Notes: generated by a model not told the origin, from the letters alone. DNA of 64,000 nucleotides from JAHZMA01 sp965205905 (GCA_965205905.1 CBDBHZ010000005.1:1-64000), one strand, 5' to 3'. Shown: positions 52,380 to 63,000, counted from the stretch's first letter. Made by a program: numbers and translations.

Positions 52380-53379
52380 ATGAGTAAATTCATAAAATTA
52401 TTGGCATTAAGTGGCGCACTATTTATCGGCGTTGCATCAAATGCACAAGATATTAAATTTTTCACAATCGGCACGGGCGGCACCGCCTATACTTACTATC
52501 CTGTAGGTGGCATGATTGCGAATGCGATTTCGCGTCCCCCGGGCTCGCGTCCATGCGCCGAAGGTGGCAGTTGTGGTGTTGAAAACCTGATAGCATCAGC
52601 GGTTTCATCACGTGGTTCGGTTGATAATGTCAATGCGATTGCTTCAGGGCTTCGCAATTTCTGGCTTTGTGCAAGCTGATGTTGCCTATTGGGCATATAG
52701 TGGCACAGGCACGATGAAGGGTCAAAAAGCAGTCAAAGATTTACGGGCGATTGCGGCACTTTATCCTGAACATATCCATTTGGTGGCACGCAAAAAAGCG
52801 GGTATCAAATCAGTTGCTGACCTTAAAGGCAAGCGTGTATCACTTGATGAACCCGGTTCAGGCACTTATGTTGATGCAAATCTGATTTTGGAAGCCGCTG
52901 GACTATCTGAAAAATCAGTGAAAGCTGAATATCTTAAAGGCAGCGCGGCAACTGATGCGCTGAAAAATGGCAAAATTGATGCTCTCTTCGTGGTGGCGGG
53001 TTATCCTGCGGGCGCGATTGTTGAATTAGCGTCAAGCAACGATATTGTATTGGTGCCAATCAGTGGCAAAGGTGCGGAGAAGCTAACGAAAAAATATAGT
53101 TTCTTCTCGCAAGGCACAATTCCAGCAGGCACTTATGAGGGTATCGGCGCAACTGAAACAGTTGCTGTTGGTGCACAATGGTTGACCAGCGCGAAAGAAA
53201 GTGATGATTTGATTTATAACATTACCAAAGCATTATGGAATGAAAAATCTCGTATCTTATTTGATAAGGGGCATTCTAAAGGGCAAGTTATCACGCAGGA
53301 AAGCGCGCTTGATGGCATTGGTATTCCGCTACATAATGGCGCGAAGAAGTTTTATAAAGAAATGGGTCTTGTTAAGTAA
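52380..53379 (+). pseudogene. TAXI-type TRAP substrate-binding protein, frameshifted
   Basis: MSKFIKLLALSGALFIGVASNAQDIK is a signal peptide, followed by the TAXI signature FFTIGTGGTAYTYYPVGGMIAN. The frame then runs into a stop at 52679. The rest continues one frame over from about 52655: SGFVQADVAYWAYSGTG through KFYKEMGLVK at 53379. Removing one T from the TTT in CGCAATTTCTGG restores RNSGFVQAD, the expected sequence, so a single-base insertion is the cause. Whole length would be 333 residues. Its permease gene downstream is intact, so a sequencing error or very recent mutation is possible. Confidence 0.85.
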
Positions 53380-53400
53380 AATAAGATTGCAATGATTGAG

Positions 53401-53434
53401 AAGCGGTAATATAGTGATATATTGCCGCTTTTTA
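53401..53434 (+). terminator. Intercistronic terminator/attenuator of the TRAP operon
   Basis: 13-bp stem AAGCGGTAATATA/TATATTGCCGCTT (one G-U) with loop GTGA and a T-rich tail, between the binding-protein gene and the permease. It should lower permease expression relative to the binding protein. Confidence 0.7.
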
Positions 53435-53450
53435 TTATGGGAGAAGAGAA

Positions 53451-55484
53451 ATGGGACAACAAAACAAAGACACTGAAGCCGAATTTGAACCACGCGAGGT
53501 AAAAGAAGAAGATTACGACCCATCGGTCGCGTTTCGTGCCGTAACGGGCAAGACTGCATTATTCGTTATCGGTTTGTTGACCGCGATGTCGCTCTATCAT
53601 CTTTATGCCGCAGGTTTCGGATTGTTTCGTGATTTGGTGCATCGCAGCGTGCATCTTTCTTTCATTTTAGGCTTGGTATTTTTATTATTCGGTGTGCGTA
53701 AACAACCCATCACCCCGAACGCATGGTATGTGATAGGCGGTGTGCCATTATGGGATTATGCACTGGCACTCTTAGCGGTGATGTCGGTAACCTATCTGCC
53801 GAATATCTCGACTGTGGATTTAGCGCAACGGGTGGGCAACCCCAATAGCACCGATATATTAATGGGCTCAATTTTACTGGCATGTGTGATTGAAGCCACG
53901 CGCCGTGCTGTTGGCACAAGCCTGACCGTGATTTGCCTGATTTTTATCGCCTATGCGTTATGGGGGCAGGTTGCGCCCGGAATTTTGAAACATACTGGCA
54001 CTAGCTGGCTTGGGCTGATTAACCATCTTTATCTCACCAATCAGGGCATTTATGGCATCGCCATTGGCGTGGTGGCGCAATATGTGTTTTTATTCGTGTT
54101 GTTTGGCGTGCTTGCCACCAAAGTTGGGCTAGGGCAGTTATTTATCGACCTTGCACAGGCAGTGGCGGGGCGTTATGCAGGTGGACCTGCCAAAGTTGCG
54201 ATTTTCTCGTCGGCGATGATGGGCACAATTTCTGGCTCGTCAATTGCCAATACAGTAACCACTGGCTCGCTGACGATTCCAGCAATGAAGAAAGTTGGCT
54301 ACGAACCGCATTTTGCAGGCGCGGTTGAGGCAACATCATCAACAGGTGGGCAGATAACCCCGCCCATTATGGGGGCAGCCGCCTTTGTGATGGTAGAATT
54401 TTTGCAAATCCCCTATCGCAATATTTTACTGGCGGCATTACTGCCCGCTTGTATGCACTATTTCGGCATTTTCACGATGGTGCATTTAGAAGCCAAAAGG
54501 TTGAAATTGCGCGGGTTACGCAAAGATGAGATGCCACAAATATTGCAGGTGTTAAAGAAACATTGGCTGACATTATTTCCTCTCTTCTTACTGATTTACA
54601 TGATTATATCTGGGCGCACGCCCGATTATGCCGCCTTTTGGGGCATTGTGGCGGTGATTGTGGTCGGCTTCATCAAACCGCATGATAGGCTAACGATACG
54701 GCAACTGATAGATGGCTTTGCATTGGGTGCAAAATATGCGTTATCGGTAGGGGCGGCAGCGGCGGCAGTGGGCATCATTGTTGGCGTGGTAACTTTAACA
54801 GGCACAGGCTTCCGGTTAAGCGCGATGATTACGCAAGGCGCGGCAGATTTAGCAGGCTTTTTCACTGTCGGTTTTTTAAGCTATATTTTTTCAGTGCAAG
54901 GGCTAACATTGCTATTCACGCTGATTTTCACCGCCGCCGCTTGTATCTTGATGGGCGCGGGGATTCCTACCACAGCCACATATATTATATTGGTATCGGT
55001 GGCAGCACCAGCTTTGGTGATTTTGGGCATTGAGCCATTGGTCGCGCATTTCTTCGTATTCTATTACGGTGTGCTTGCCGATATTACCCCGCCAGTGGCA
55101 CTTGCCGCTTATGCAGGGGCGGGCATTGCAGGGGCGAATCCGTTTAGAACGGGCAACACCGCATTTAGGCTAGGCATTGCCAAAGCATTGGTGCCGTTTG
55201 TGTTTGTGTATTCGCCATCATTTTTACTGGTGGTCAATGATTTCAGCTGGAATGAATTTACAATAGCATTGGTGGGCGCGATGGCAGGTATCACCGCATT
55301 GGCGGCGGCATTTACGGGCTATATTGTTGCGCCTGTGTCAAAATATCAACGCTATTGGTTGGGAGTGGTGGCGTTACTTTTTATCGCACCGGGTATTTAC
55401 ACATTATTGATTGGTTTCGTATTGGTGATACCAGTGATAGTGGCGCAATTTGTAGCGCATAAGAAACAACTTAACGCGGTATAG
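53451..55484 (+). CDS. TRAP transporter fused permease (TAXI type, DctQM fusion)
   Basis: 677 residues, ATG at 53451 with GGAGAAGAG upstream. About 16 hydrophobic segments; the N-terminal part carries the small-subunit helices and the larger part the DctM-like core, with GTISGSSIANTVTTG and TGGQITPPIMGAAAFVM, and MGAGIPTTATYIILV near the C-terminal half. It uses a sodium gradient to take up the substrate delivered by the TAXI protein. Partner gene upstream is frameshifted, so transport may be lost. Confidence 0.92.
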   Translation: MGQQNKDTEAEFEPREVKEEDYDPSVAFRAVTGKTALFVIGLLTAMSLYHLYAAGFGLFRDLVHRSVHLSFILGLVFLLFGVRKQPITPNAWYVIGGVPLWDYALALLAVMSVTYLPNISTVDLAQRVGNPNSTDILMGSILLACVIEATRRAVGTSLTVICLIFIAYALWGQVAPGILKHTGTSWLGLINHLYLTNQGIYGIAIGVVAQYVFLFVLFGVLATKVGLGQLFIDLAQAVAGRYAGGPAKVAIFSSAMMGTISGSSIANTVTTGSLTIPAMKKVGYEPHFAGAVEATSSTGGQITPPIMGAAAFVMVEFLQIPYRNILLAALLPACMHYFGIFTMVHLEAKRLKLRGLRKDEMPQILQVLKKHWLTLFPLFLLIYMIISGRTPDYAAFWGIVAVIVVGFIKPHDRLTIRQLIDGFALGAKYALSVGAAAAAVGIIVGVVTLTGTGFRLSAMITQGAADLAGFFTVGFLSYIFSVQGLTLLFTLIFTAAACILMGAGIPTTATYIILVSVAAPALVILGIEPLVAHFFVFYYGVLADITPPVALAAYAGAGIAGANPFRTGNTAFRLGIAKALVPFVFVYSPSFLLVVNDFSWNEFTIALVGAMAGITALAAAFTGYIVAPVSKYQRYWLGVVALLFIAPGIYTLLIGFVLVIPVIVAQFVAHKKQLNAV

Positions 55485-55505
55485 CAGTAAAATTTTGTGG
55501 GGGTG

Positions 55506-55928
55506 TTATTCTATTGTTAAGATATTATTGTGAAATATCATCTTAAATTGCGATAAGAATGACATGCCCAATAGCAAATCTATGCCTTCGGGAAGTTGGT
55601 GAAAGCGATAGAGCGAAATGGTCTCAGCTTTATCAGCAAGTTTATTTGGTAATTCATCACGGCGATAAAGCGAAACCTCATCTTTTGTGTGGTTAAAAAT
55701 AAATGGCGTATAATATCTTAAACAGCTAGTGCCGCTGACATTATTTATCATACTGGCTTTTTCAAAGTAGCGTGGCTTTTTTAATTGAAGTGTTGTAATC
55801 ACCCGATAGGTGGCGGCACATTCGGTGCTACCTGTATCAATCAAACATTTGAATTTACGGATGTTATCTTTTCTATATACGTCAACATTAAATATATACA
55901 GCCCACTATCATTAGCAGTGATTCTCAT
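55506..55928 (-). CDS. Retropepsin-like aspartic protease
   Basis: 140 residues. Motif CLIDTGSTECAATYRV, the DTGS catalytic site of clan AA single-domain aspartic proteases, and a second hydrophobic-hydrophobic-Gly pattern DLLLGMSFLSQFKMIF at the C-terminus. It would work as a homodimer. Substrate unknown. Stop-to-start distance to the upstream gene is 6 bp, so they form an operon. Confidence 0.8.
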   Translation of the reverse strand: MRITANDSGLYIFNVDVYRKDNIRKFKCLIDTGSTECAATYRVITTLQLKKPRYFEKASMINNVSGTSCLRYYTPFIFNHTKDEVSLYRRDELPNKLADKAETISLYRFHQLPEGIDLLLGMSFLSQFKMIFHNNILTIE

Positions 55929-55934
55929 GAGTTT

Positions 55935-56210
55935 TTAAGAACCGATGATGACAGTTGAAAAAATGGCAGGTTGGGTAGGATTATCAGTGATTTTTTTAAT
56001 AACGAAACCTGTATCTTCACCAAATTCAGCGATTCCTTTTGTTTCAGCTTCATCTAAATCATTTACGAAATAATGTTTATTTTCGTGAAAAACAATATAC
56101 TGCCCTTTATGCGATGCAACATATTGATTAATCTGAGCATCTAGCAACTGGCTGTTATCCATCACTTGTTGTTCAAGTTCGGTTGTTTCTGCTTGTATTT
56201 CGGTTAACAT
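55935..56210 (-). CDS. Small hypothetical protein upstream of the retropepsin-like gene
   Basis: 91 residues from ATG 56210, which has GGAGATATGTG upstream; longer in-frame starts lack one. An N-terminal helix (ETTELEQQVMDNSQLLDAQINQ) precedes YVASHKGQYIVFHENKHYFV and AEFGEDTGFVIKKI. This looks like a small alpha/beta protein of the kind paired with bacterial retropepsin-like proteases, possibly its target or regulator. No catalytic motif. Confidence 0.6.
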   Translation of the reverse strand: MLTEIQAETTELEQQVMDNSQLLDAQINQYVASHKGQYIVFHENKHYFVNDLDEAETKGIAEFGEDTGFVIKKITDNPTQPAIFSTVIIGS

Positions 56211-56500
56211 CACATATCTCCTATATAAATCAGCGGTTGCTTGCTTCCGCAGTGCCAATCAGCATAATCATTAGTAGGGTAATAGCTTGCAATGCAATCG
56301 TATTCTACCCCTCTCTAATTATGTTTTCATTATAAAACAATATATTTGTTTTGTCAATAGAATTTGTATCATTACTCTAAAAAGCGGTATACTGTTTAAT
56401 ATCACCATATAAAGGAACTTTATCTTAACACCATCATTATTTTACTTGCATCATAGTGCTAAATTCTTATAGAATCAATAGATAAAAAAGGAGTAACAGC

Positions 56501-57955
56501 ATGGCAGTTTTAGATAATCAGAATTTTAAGAAATTCTACATTAATGGCGAATGGGTTGCTCCAATAGTCGTGAATGATTTTGATGTGATTAACCCCGCTA
56601 CTGCAACAGCGGTAACGCAAATTTCGCTAGGCAGTGCGGCTGATATTGATAAGGCTGTGCAGGCGGCGAAACATGCGTTTATCAGCTATTCGCAAACAAG
56701 TTTTGAAACGCGCATTGAATTGTTGCAAAACCTCATCACTGAATATAACAAACGCTATGATGAGATTGCCGAAGCGATGGTGATTGAACTTGGTGTGCCA
56801 ATCACCGCATCAAAACAGGTGCAGGCTGAAACAGGCGTGGGCATGGTGCAATCAGTGATTGAAGATATGCAAAAGATGCAATCCAAATTGCAGGAAACAT
56901 TGCCAAGCGGTGATATGGTTTGGCGCGAGCCGATTGGTGTTTGCGGGCTGATAACGCCATGGAATTGGCCTATCAATCAGATAGTGATGAAGGCGATACC
57001 TGCCCTTGCTGCGGGTTGCACCATGATATTAAAGCCAAGCGAAATTACCCCGCTTTCTGCGGTGATTTATACCGAAATTATTCATGCGGCGGGTTTTCCT
57101 GCAGGGGTGTTTAATCTGGTCAATGGCGATGGACCAACAGTAGGCGCGGCAATGTCTCGCCATCCGCACATTGATATGATGTCATTCACGGGTTCATCAC
57201 GCGGTGGCACGGCGGTGCTAAAAGATTCTGCCGATACCGTGAAGAAAGTTACATTAGAATTGGGCGGTAATTCGGCAAATATCGTATTTGCTGATGCCGA
57301 TATTAAAACCCGCGTGCCAGCATCGGTGAGTGAATGTTTCTTCAATAGCGGGCAATCTTGCGATGCGCCAGTGCGACTTTTGGTTGAGGAATCCGTGTAT
57401 GACGATGTGGTGGCATTGGCAAAGCAAACAGGCGAAGCTGTGTTGCTAGGCGATAACCCGATGCAAGAGGGCGATTTTTTAGGGCCGCTTGTAAGTGCCG
57501 TGCAACAGCAGAAAGTTGGGCATTATATCCAAAGTGGCATTGATGAGGGGGCGACTTTACTTTGTGGCGGGCTTGGTATGCCTGAACATATCAAGCGCGG
57601 CTATTATATCCGCCCGACTATCTTTGCCGATGTTACCGAAAATATGGCGATTTACAAAGAAGAGATTTTTGGTCCCGTGCTGACCATCACGCCTTTCAAA
57701 ACTGAGGAAGATGCTATCCGCATGGCGAATGATACCGATTATGGTCTGGCTGCTTATATCCAAACCAGTGATATGCAACGTGCCAAGCGGGTTGCCGCGC
57801 AATTACGTGTGGGCGGTGTGCATCTTAATGGCGGCGGCTACAATTATAGCAGTCCGTTTGGTGGCTATAAGCAATCGGGCATTGGGCGCGAGGGCGGTAT
57901 CTGGGGCATTGAAGATTATATGGAAATCAAAACATTACACGGTTTTAGTGAATAG
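56501..57955 (+). CDS. NAD(P)+-dependent aldehyde dehydrogenase
   Basis: 484 residues, full-length ALDH. PWNWPINQIVMKAIPALAAG in the cofactor fold, KPSEITPLSA, SFTGSSRGG, general base VTLELGGNSAN, catalytic Cys287 in FFNSGQSCDAP, and EEIFGPVLTI. ATG has AAAGGAGTAAC. It oxidises an aldehyde to an acid; the exact substrate is unknown. The HD-domain gene follows after 9 bp. Confidence 0.93.
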   Translation: MAVLDNQNFKKFYINGEWVAPIVVNDFDVINPATATAVTQISLGSAADIDKAVQAAKHAFISYSQTSFETRIELLQNLITEYNKRYDEIAEAMVIELGVPITASKQVQAETGVGMVQSVIEDMQKMQSKLQETLPSGDMVWREPIGVCGLITPWNWPINQIVMKAIPALAAGCTMILKPSEITPLSAVIYTEIIHAAGFPAGVFNLVNGDGPTVGAAMSRHPHIDMMSFTGSSRGGTAVLKDSADTVKKVTLELGGNSANIVFADADIKTRVPASVSECFFNSGQSCDAPVRLLVEESVYDDVVALAKQTGEAVLLGDNPMQEGDFLGPLVSAVQQQKVGHYIQSGIDEGATLLCGGLGMPEHIKRGYYIRPTIFADVTENMAIYKEEIFGPVLTITPFKTEEDAIRMANDTDYGLAAYIQTSDMQRAKRVAAQLRVGGVHLNGGGYNYSSPFGGYKQSGIGREGGIWGIEDYMEIKTLHGFSE

Positions 57956-57964
57956 GAGAGCATG

Positions 57965-58561
57965 ATGGAGCAGGTGAATTTTACCCAAATGAAAGATGGC
58001 ACGAAGGAAGAATATGAATTGTTGCATGAGCTAGAGCAAGAATTTGTGCGGAATACAGGCGATAGATTGCTGGATTTGCTTGATGCGATGGGCAATAGCA
58101 CGCTTGAAGGTTATCGCATCAATCGTAAGGAACATTGTCTGCAATCTGGCACGCGTGCCTATCGCGATGGCGCGGATATTGATTGGGTGGTGAGTGCGTT
58201 ATTGCATGATGTTAGCGATATTGTTGCGCCTTGCACGCATGATGTGGTGGCGGCGGCGATTATCCGTCCGTTTGTGCGCGAAGAATGTAGTTGGGTGGTT
58301 GAGTATCATGGGATTTTTCAAAAAGTCTATTACATGCACCATTTTGGCGGAGACCGCTATGAACGTGAGCAATATAAGGATCACCCCGCTTATCAGGCAT
58401 GTATCGATTTTTGCGAGAAATGGGATCAAAATAGCTTTGACCCTGATTATGATAGCGAGGGCATCGAGTTCTTCCGCCCGATGGTGCGTGAGATTTTCAA
58501 CCGCACCCCCTATGATGAAAACACTCTAAAATCGGGAGTGTATAAAGGGTTGTTGGGGTGA
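57965..58561 (+). CDS. HD-domain phosphohydrolase-like protein
   Basis: 198 residues from ATG 57965, with GGAG upstream. HD motif: EHCLQSGTRAYRDGAD, then VVSALLHDVSD (H...HD...D metal ligands), with a WVVEYHGIFQKVYYM stretch. Small cytoplasmic HD proteins of this type hydrolyse phosphate or oxidise small phosphonate- or inositol-like substrates; the HD residues HCLQ/LLHD and the YHG segment resemble the PhnZ/MIOX-like group, which cleaves C-P bonds, but I do not claim this activity. It is 9 bp after the ALDH gene. Confidence 0.8.
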   Translation: MEQVNFTQMKDGTKEEYELLHELEQEFVRNTGDRLLDLLDAMGNSTLEGYRINRKEHCLQSGTRAYRDGADIDWVVSALLHDVSDIVAPCTHDVVAAAIIRPFVREECSWVVEYHGIFQKVYYMHHFGGDRYEREQYKDHPAYQACIDFCEKWDQNSFDPDYDSEGIEFFRPMVREIFNRTPYDENTLKSGVYKGLLG

Positions 58562-58569
58562 GGCTTTAG

Positions 58570-58690
58570 CATTAATATCCGCTAGAATTGCAACACGTTC
58601 AATTCGCTAGTGGGGGCTTTGCGACCTTGCTAATCGCAAGGAACGCCCCTTTACCCCGCGCCATAATATCCGCTAGAATTGCAACAAGTT
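58570..58690. repeat. CTAG/GCAATTC palindromes around a short G-rich element, copy 8
   Basis: ATATCCGCTAGAATTGCAAC at 58574 and again at 58672, the first paired with CAATTCGCTAG at 58600-58610. Between them TGGGGGCTTTGCGACCTTGC and AACGCCCCTTTACCCC form a short G-rich unit. The cluster starts 9 bp after the HD gene stop. Confidence 0.7.
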
Positions 58691-58694
58691 TACG

Positions 58695-59042
58695 TCACGT
58701 TACAGAGATTTGTTGCTTTAAGGGCGCGCCAACACGGGCAATGCCTTGCGCTGAGACTTGCGTATTTTTGCGATGGCTTGCAACGCGATTTCGTTTGACT
58801 TCTAGCGCATCATAAGAGGCTTGCAAGCGTAAAAAATACCCGCTTGATATTTTGAAATAGGCACATAATTTTGCATCAAGCGCGTCATCAACTGGGGTTG
58901 TGCCGTTTATCATTGCATATAGATTTTTGGGTGCGGTATCAATTGCCCTTGCAAGTTTGGTCGCATTAATACCTATATGTGCGATAAACTCGCTTTTTAG
59001 AATATCGCCCGCATGGGGGTTATAAAGTAATATTTCAGCCAT
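58695..59042 (-). CDS. higA: HigA-type antitoxin (HTH)
   Basis: 115 residues. NPHAGDILKSEFIAHIGINA is the HigA start (HPGxxLxxEF-like), followed by an XRE helix-turn-helix TKLARAIDTAPKNLYAMINGT, ALDAKLCAYFKISSGYFLRLQ and a YDALEVKRN tail, as in the VapI/HigA family. It should neutralise the upstream toxin and repress the operon. It follows the toxin gene by 11 bp, the usual order in higBA. The C-terminal extension of about 20 residues lies next to the repeat cluster. Confidence 0.9.
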   Translation of the reverse strand: MAEILLYNPHAGDILKSEFIAHIGINATKLARAIDTAPKNLYAMINGTTPVDDALDAKLCAYFKISSGYFLRLQASYDALEVKRNRVASHRKNTQVSAQGIARVGAPLKQQISVT

Positions 59043-59053
59043 AATTTTATCCT

Positions 59054-59335
59054 TTAATGGTAATCTACTAGTTCTACATCGTAGGCTTCATTGTTTTCCC
59101 AATAAAAACATATACGCCATTGCCTGTTAACTCTTATACGCCACTGTCCCTTTCGTGTTCCCTCAAGTCGTTTCAAATGGTTGGAGGGCGGTTGCTGTAA
59201 ATCGTTCACCTCTCTTGCTTCGTTCAATTTCCGCAATGCACGTAATGCTTTTTGCTGAATATCAGAAGAAAACTTACGTGATACCTTACCATTCCATATT
59301 TTTTCAGTCTCTTTACACTTAAAACTAATAATCAT
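59054..59335 (-). CDS. higB: HigB-type toxin (RelE/ParE-like mRNA interferase)
   Basis: 93 residues. MIISFKCKETEKIWNGKVSR, then DIQQKALRALRKLNEA, PPSNHLKRLEGTRKGQWRIRVNRQWRICFYW and the YDVELVDYH end match HigB/PF05015. Expected to cleave mRNA on the ribosome until bound by HigA. No ribosome binding site precedes the ATG; a promoter whose -10 ends only 7 bp before it predicts a leaderless mRNA. Confidence 0.9.
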   Translation of the reverse strand: MIISFKCKETEKIWNGKVSRKFSSDIQQKALRALRKLNEAREVNDLQQPPSNHLKRLEGTRKGQWRIRVNRQWRICFYWENNEAYDVELVDYH

Positions 59336-59341
59336 TGTTTT

Positions 59342-59370
59342 ATTTTATAACAGATGGGGGTGGGTGTCAA
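59342..59370 (-). promoter_or_regulatory. Promoter of higBA
   Basis: On the minus strand TTGACA (59370-59365), 17 bp, TAAAAT (59347-59342), close to consensus. Its -35 end has the same TTGACACCC(A/C) as the lipoprotein promoters at 11956 and 63896. Confidence 0.7.
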
Positions 59371-59379
59371 GGGGTTCGT

Positions 59380-59640
59380 GATGCCAGTATTGAGTACCAG
59401 CGACACGCGCGGTGGGAGTGTTAGGTACGGCGGGGGGGTTGTTGAGGAGCACTCGATGTGAGTATTAGGTACGGCGGGGGGGTTGTTAAGGGGGGGTTCT
59501 GGCAAGAGGCGTCTGCTTGGCAAATTGTCCTACGGACAAAAATTTGACAAGCGCGCATCGAGAAGCCAGACCGCACCCCCCCTTAAATAATGGGAATCAC
59601 CGCACCCCCCTTGATACAATAAACCGACCTCGCAAAGCCC
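59380..59640. repeat. G-rich palindromic elements, copy 9
   Basis: Two GTATTGAGTA/GTATTAGGTA-type units with GGCGGGGGGGTTGTT, a core with GGCAAGAGGCGTCTGCTTGG and TTGTCCTACGGACAA as in copy 6, and the right end ACCGACCTCGCAAAGCCCCC. An incomplete CACCCCCCTTGATACAATAA end shows one element joined to another. Confidence 0.75.
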
Positions 59641-59679
59641 CCCATATTATAATGCGAAGCGACACGCACTCTCCTCCGT

Positions 59680-59922
59680 CATTCCGTGCCGATATTCGAA
59701 GAATATCGTGAGAGACACGGAATCCAGAGTCGTTTGCACAGGAGGGAGTGAAAAAATGCGAAGTTGGTGTTTATTGATATGCTTGCCCCCTCCGCAGGAG
59801 GCATTTCGAAATGCGTGTCGTTCTTTTGCAGATTTATGCGGAATACTTTGATGCTTGCGGTTTTGTCTCTTTATGTGCTTTATACTCTGGATTCCGACTT
59901 TCGTCGGAATGACGGAGGAGAG
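59680..59922. repeat. MITE-like element, copy 2 (inverted copy at 42347-42588)
   Basis: About 240 bp, nearly identical to the reverse complement of 42347-42588, with a few substitutions. Starts with the CCGTCATTCCGTGCCG palindrome and ends with GGATTCCGACTTTCGTCGGA. No coding sequence. With the palindromic sequences at 59380-59640, it fills the gap between higB and the next lipoprotein gene. Confidence 0.8.
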
Positions 59923-60009
59923 GGAATGCCCCCCATATATTAATGATTAAGGTGAGTGGGGAAGCCATGAAACACCTTACAGAGAACCGCCCCACTCATA
60001 AAACTATGG

Positions 60010-63000
60010 TTATTCTTTCGCGCCGAAGAAGCCTACGAAGCTTGCGCTATCATTGCTTACCGAGAATGTGCCGCCTAATTCTTCGGCATTTGGTCCGTAA
60101 AATCTGGCATTGGCATCACCTGTTAATTTTGAGCCACCAACAGTGCCTGTGGTTTCAATGCCATTAGCCATGCTAGCAAGGTCATTTGTGTTTGCATCAT
60201 AATATAATGTGCCAGTCATATTCAGGTGATGGCTACCACTTCCACAATTATTGAAGCCTGAGCTAGTACATGTTTCGGTTGTGTCAAAAGTGATATCTCG
60301 GTCACTAAAATCAACTATTGCTTCTAATTTAAAGTAACGAGGAACATTATTACTACCACTATCATCATAATATATGCCTGCACCTCGTCCTGTAAATGTT
60401 GCCGTATTACTGGTTGGAATAGCACTGCCAGTGGTTTCAAAACCAGCGATGGCATAACCACGCTCATAGGTACCAGTCGTCCAAGCTATTGTTGTGATAT
60501 ATTTTGCGGTAAAACCAAAATTATTAAATGAACCTCTAGTGAGGTATAGACTACTAACAGCAATGCCATCGCTACTCGTGGGCACTGTGCTAATAAAAGT
60601 TGAATCACCTGAACCTGTGCCACTATATTTTTTATCATCAAAAAATGCACTAACGCCTGTAATATTACCATCTTCATTATAGGTAATTTGCGCGACTGAA
60701 CCTGTATAATGATGATTAATGATAGTTTTAGCACCAGCATTTTTTCTTACCTGCACTGCGTTGCTCATATTGAGGGCAATGGTTTTTGTGTTGCCTGTGC
60801 CTATCACTGCACCAGTTAAAGCACTATTATCAAAACCATCAGCATAATCAGTGATTGTGGTAATATCAGTTGGTGCGGTAACTGCGATAGTCCGCGCAAC
60901 CTCTGACGTGCTTACCAACCAATCGCGTTCGCCTGTGAAGAAGCCTACATAGCTTGAGCCGAAATTGCTAAGGCTGAATGTGCCACCCAATTCATCGACG
61001 CTTGGTCCGTAAAATTTACCATTGGCTGTGCCTAATAATTCTGTGCCATCAAGAGCATTATGGTCTTCATCAGTGCCTGCGGTGGTTACTGTGCCAGTAA
61101 AAGCATTTGCGCCTGCATTGTAGGTTAAATCACCTTTGAAATCAAAAGCGGGGGCTTCGTTACCGTTACAAGCAGTGGGGTCAGCAGTTTCGCACGTATC
61201 TGTGCTTTTCAATACAATCGTGTGCAAGCCAAAATCAACATTGGCGGTAGCAATAAAGCGATAGAAGGTATCCTTACCCGCATCGTGATAGTTTCCGCGC
61301 CCGATACCCGTAAAGGTAGCACTGCCTGATGTGGCGGATAGAATTGGGTTTACATTATCAGTCGCAAAGCCTGCAATACCATAGCCAAAACTGGTGAAAT
61401 CGGCATGGCTTTCATCCCAACGCACCGATGCGAGATAATCGCTTGCAAATCCTACTGCACCAATGCTTACACCTAGCTGTAAGTAATCAACAGTAACGTT
61501 AGAAGCACCGCCACTGTTACTACTACTTGAAATCCCTTCAGTTCCAACCGAATTAGCGTTTGTTGGTGTATATTTTTCACCTGCAAAATATACATCGATA
61601 CTATTACCCTTAAAATCATTATCATTATTATAATCAAACTCTATAACCGCACCCGAAATTACATCAGATGTGATGGTTTTATCAGCATTATGTTTGGTGA
61701 TGCGAACGCTATTATTGACATCTAATATGTTACCTGTTTGCTTACTGCGTTCAGAAAACTTAAAGCTTGTGAGCGTGGTCGCTGGAGTTGGTGCGCCAGT
61801 GGTCGTGGTATCAGTCGCTTCGACAATATATCTCACTCCCCCAAAGAACCCCACATAGCCTGCTTCACCGCTTGCTAGGCTGAATGTGCCGCCGAGTTCG
61901 TTGGATTGTGGTCCGTAGAATTTGGCAGTTGCATCGCCTGAAAGTGAGGCATAAGTTGCATCGCCTGTGGTGGTGATTCCAGTAGCGGTGCTAGTCAGCG
62001 CGTTTGTGTTTGCGCCATAAGTTAAATCACCCGTGAAATTAAGGTCAGCACGCGCTAAGCCTGTGCAATCACTATTGTCGCATGTGCCTGTGCTTGCCAA
62101 TGAAACTGTGCGGTTGCCAAAATCAACATTGGCGTTAATATTAAAGCTAGTGACTATAGTGGCAGAGCTATCAGAATAAGCCCCCCAACCTGCACCTGTA
62201 AATATGGTTGTGCCAGCACCTAACGGTGTGGCGGTTTCAAAGCCCACAATGCCAAAGCCTTCACTAGCATAGCCTGTCCCCATCACATTATAGTAAGCGA
62301 GCGCCATATAATCTGCGGTAAAGCCAAAATCATCTATGCTGAAATAAAGATTTTCAGGAACGTCGCTATCGTTGCTCATATTTGTGCTCGTATTAGAATT
62401 AATACGCGTGCTAACATTTGAAGCATTTGACGTTGTTGCCGAATATTTTCTATCACCAAGATAGAATGTAAGCGGTGTGCCTGAGGTTGCAAAATTGCTA
62501 CCGTTATAATCAAACACGACCACGCCACCCGTGAAAATATCGTTATTGATAGACTTATCCACAGAATTTCTGGTTATTTGCAAGAAATCGGCAGATAAAG
62601 CATTGCCTGTTGTGCCATCTTTAGCCGAATCGGTAAAGTTTTCGAGATTATTAGGATTTAATGCATTGCCAGTTGGCACAGGTTCGCCATCAATCATTGC
62701 CGCTGTTGCTGTTTCAGGATTCGCGCTAATCACCCAACCCCGTTCACCCCCAAAGAAGCCGACATAGCCTGCGCTGTTATCCGAATTGATTAAGTTGAAT
62801 GTGCCGCCGATTTCGTTGGTTAAACCGCCATAGAAACGGGCAGATGCCACGCCGTTGAGTTCTGTGCTATCATCAGCATCAAAATTTTTATCATCGCCTG
62901 CGGTGGCGATATTGGTGAAATTCAGCGCGTTTGTGCCTGAAGTATAATTTGCACTGCCTTTGAAATTGAGATTGTAATATTCATTTGCGTCGTTCAAAGG

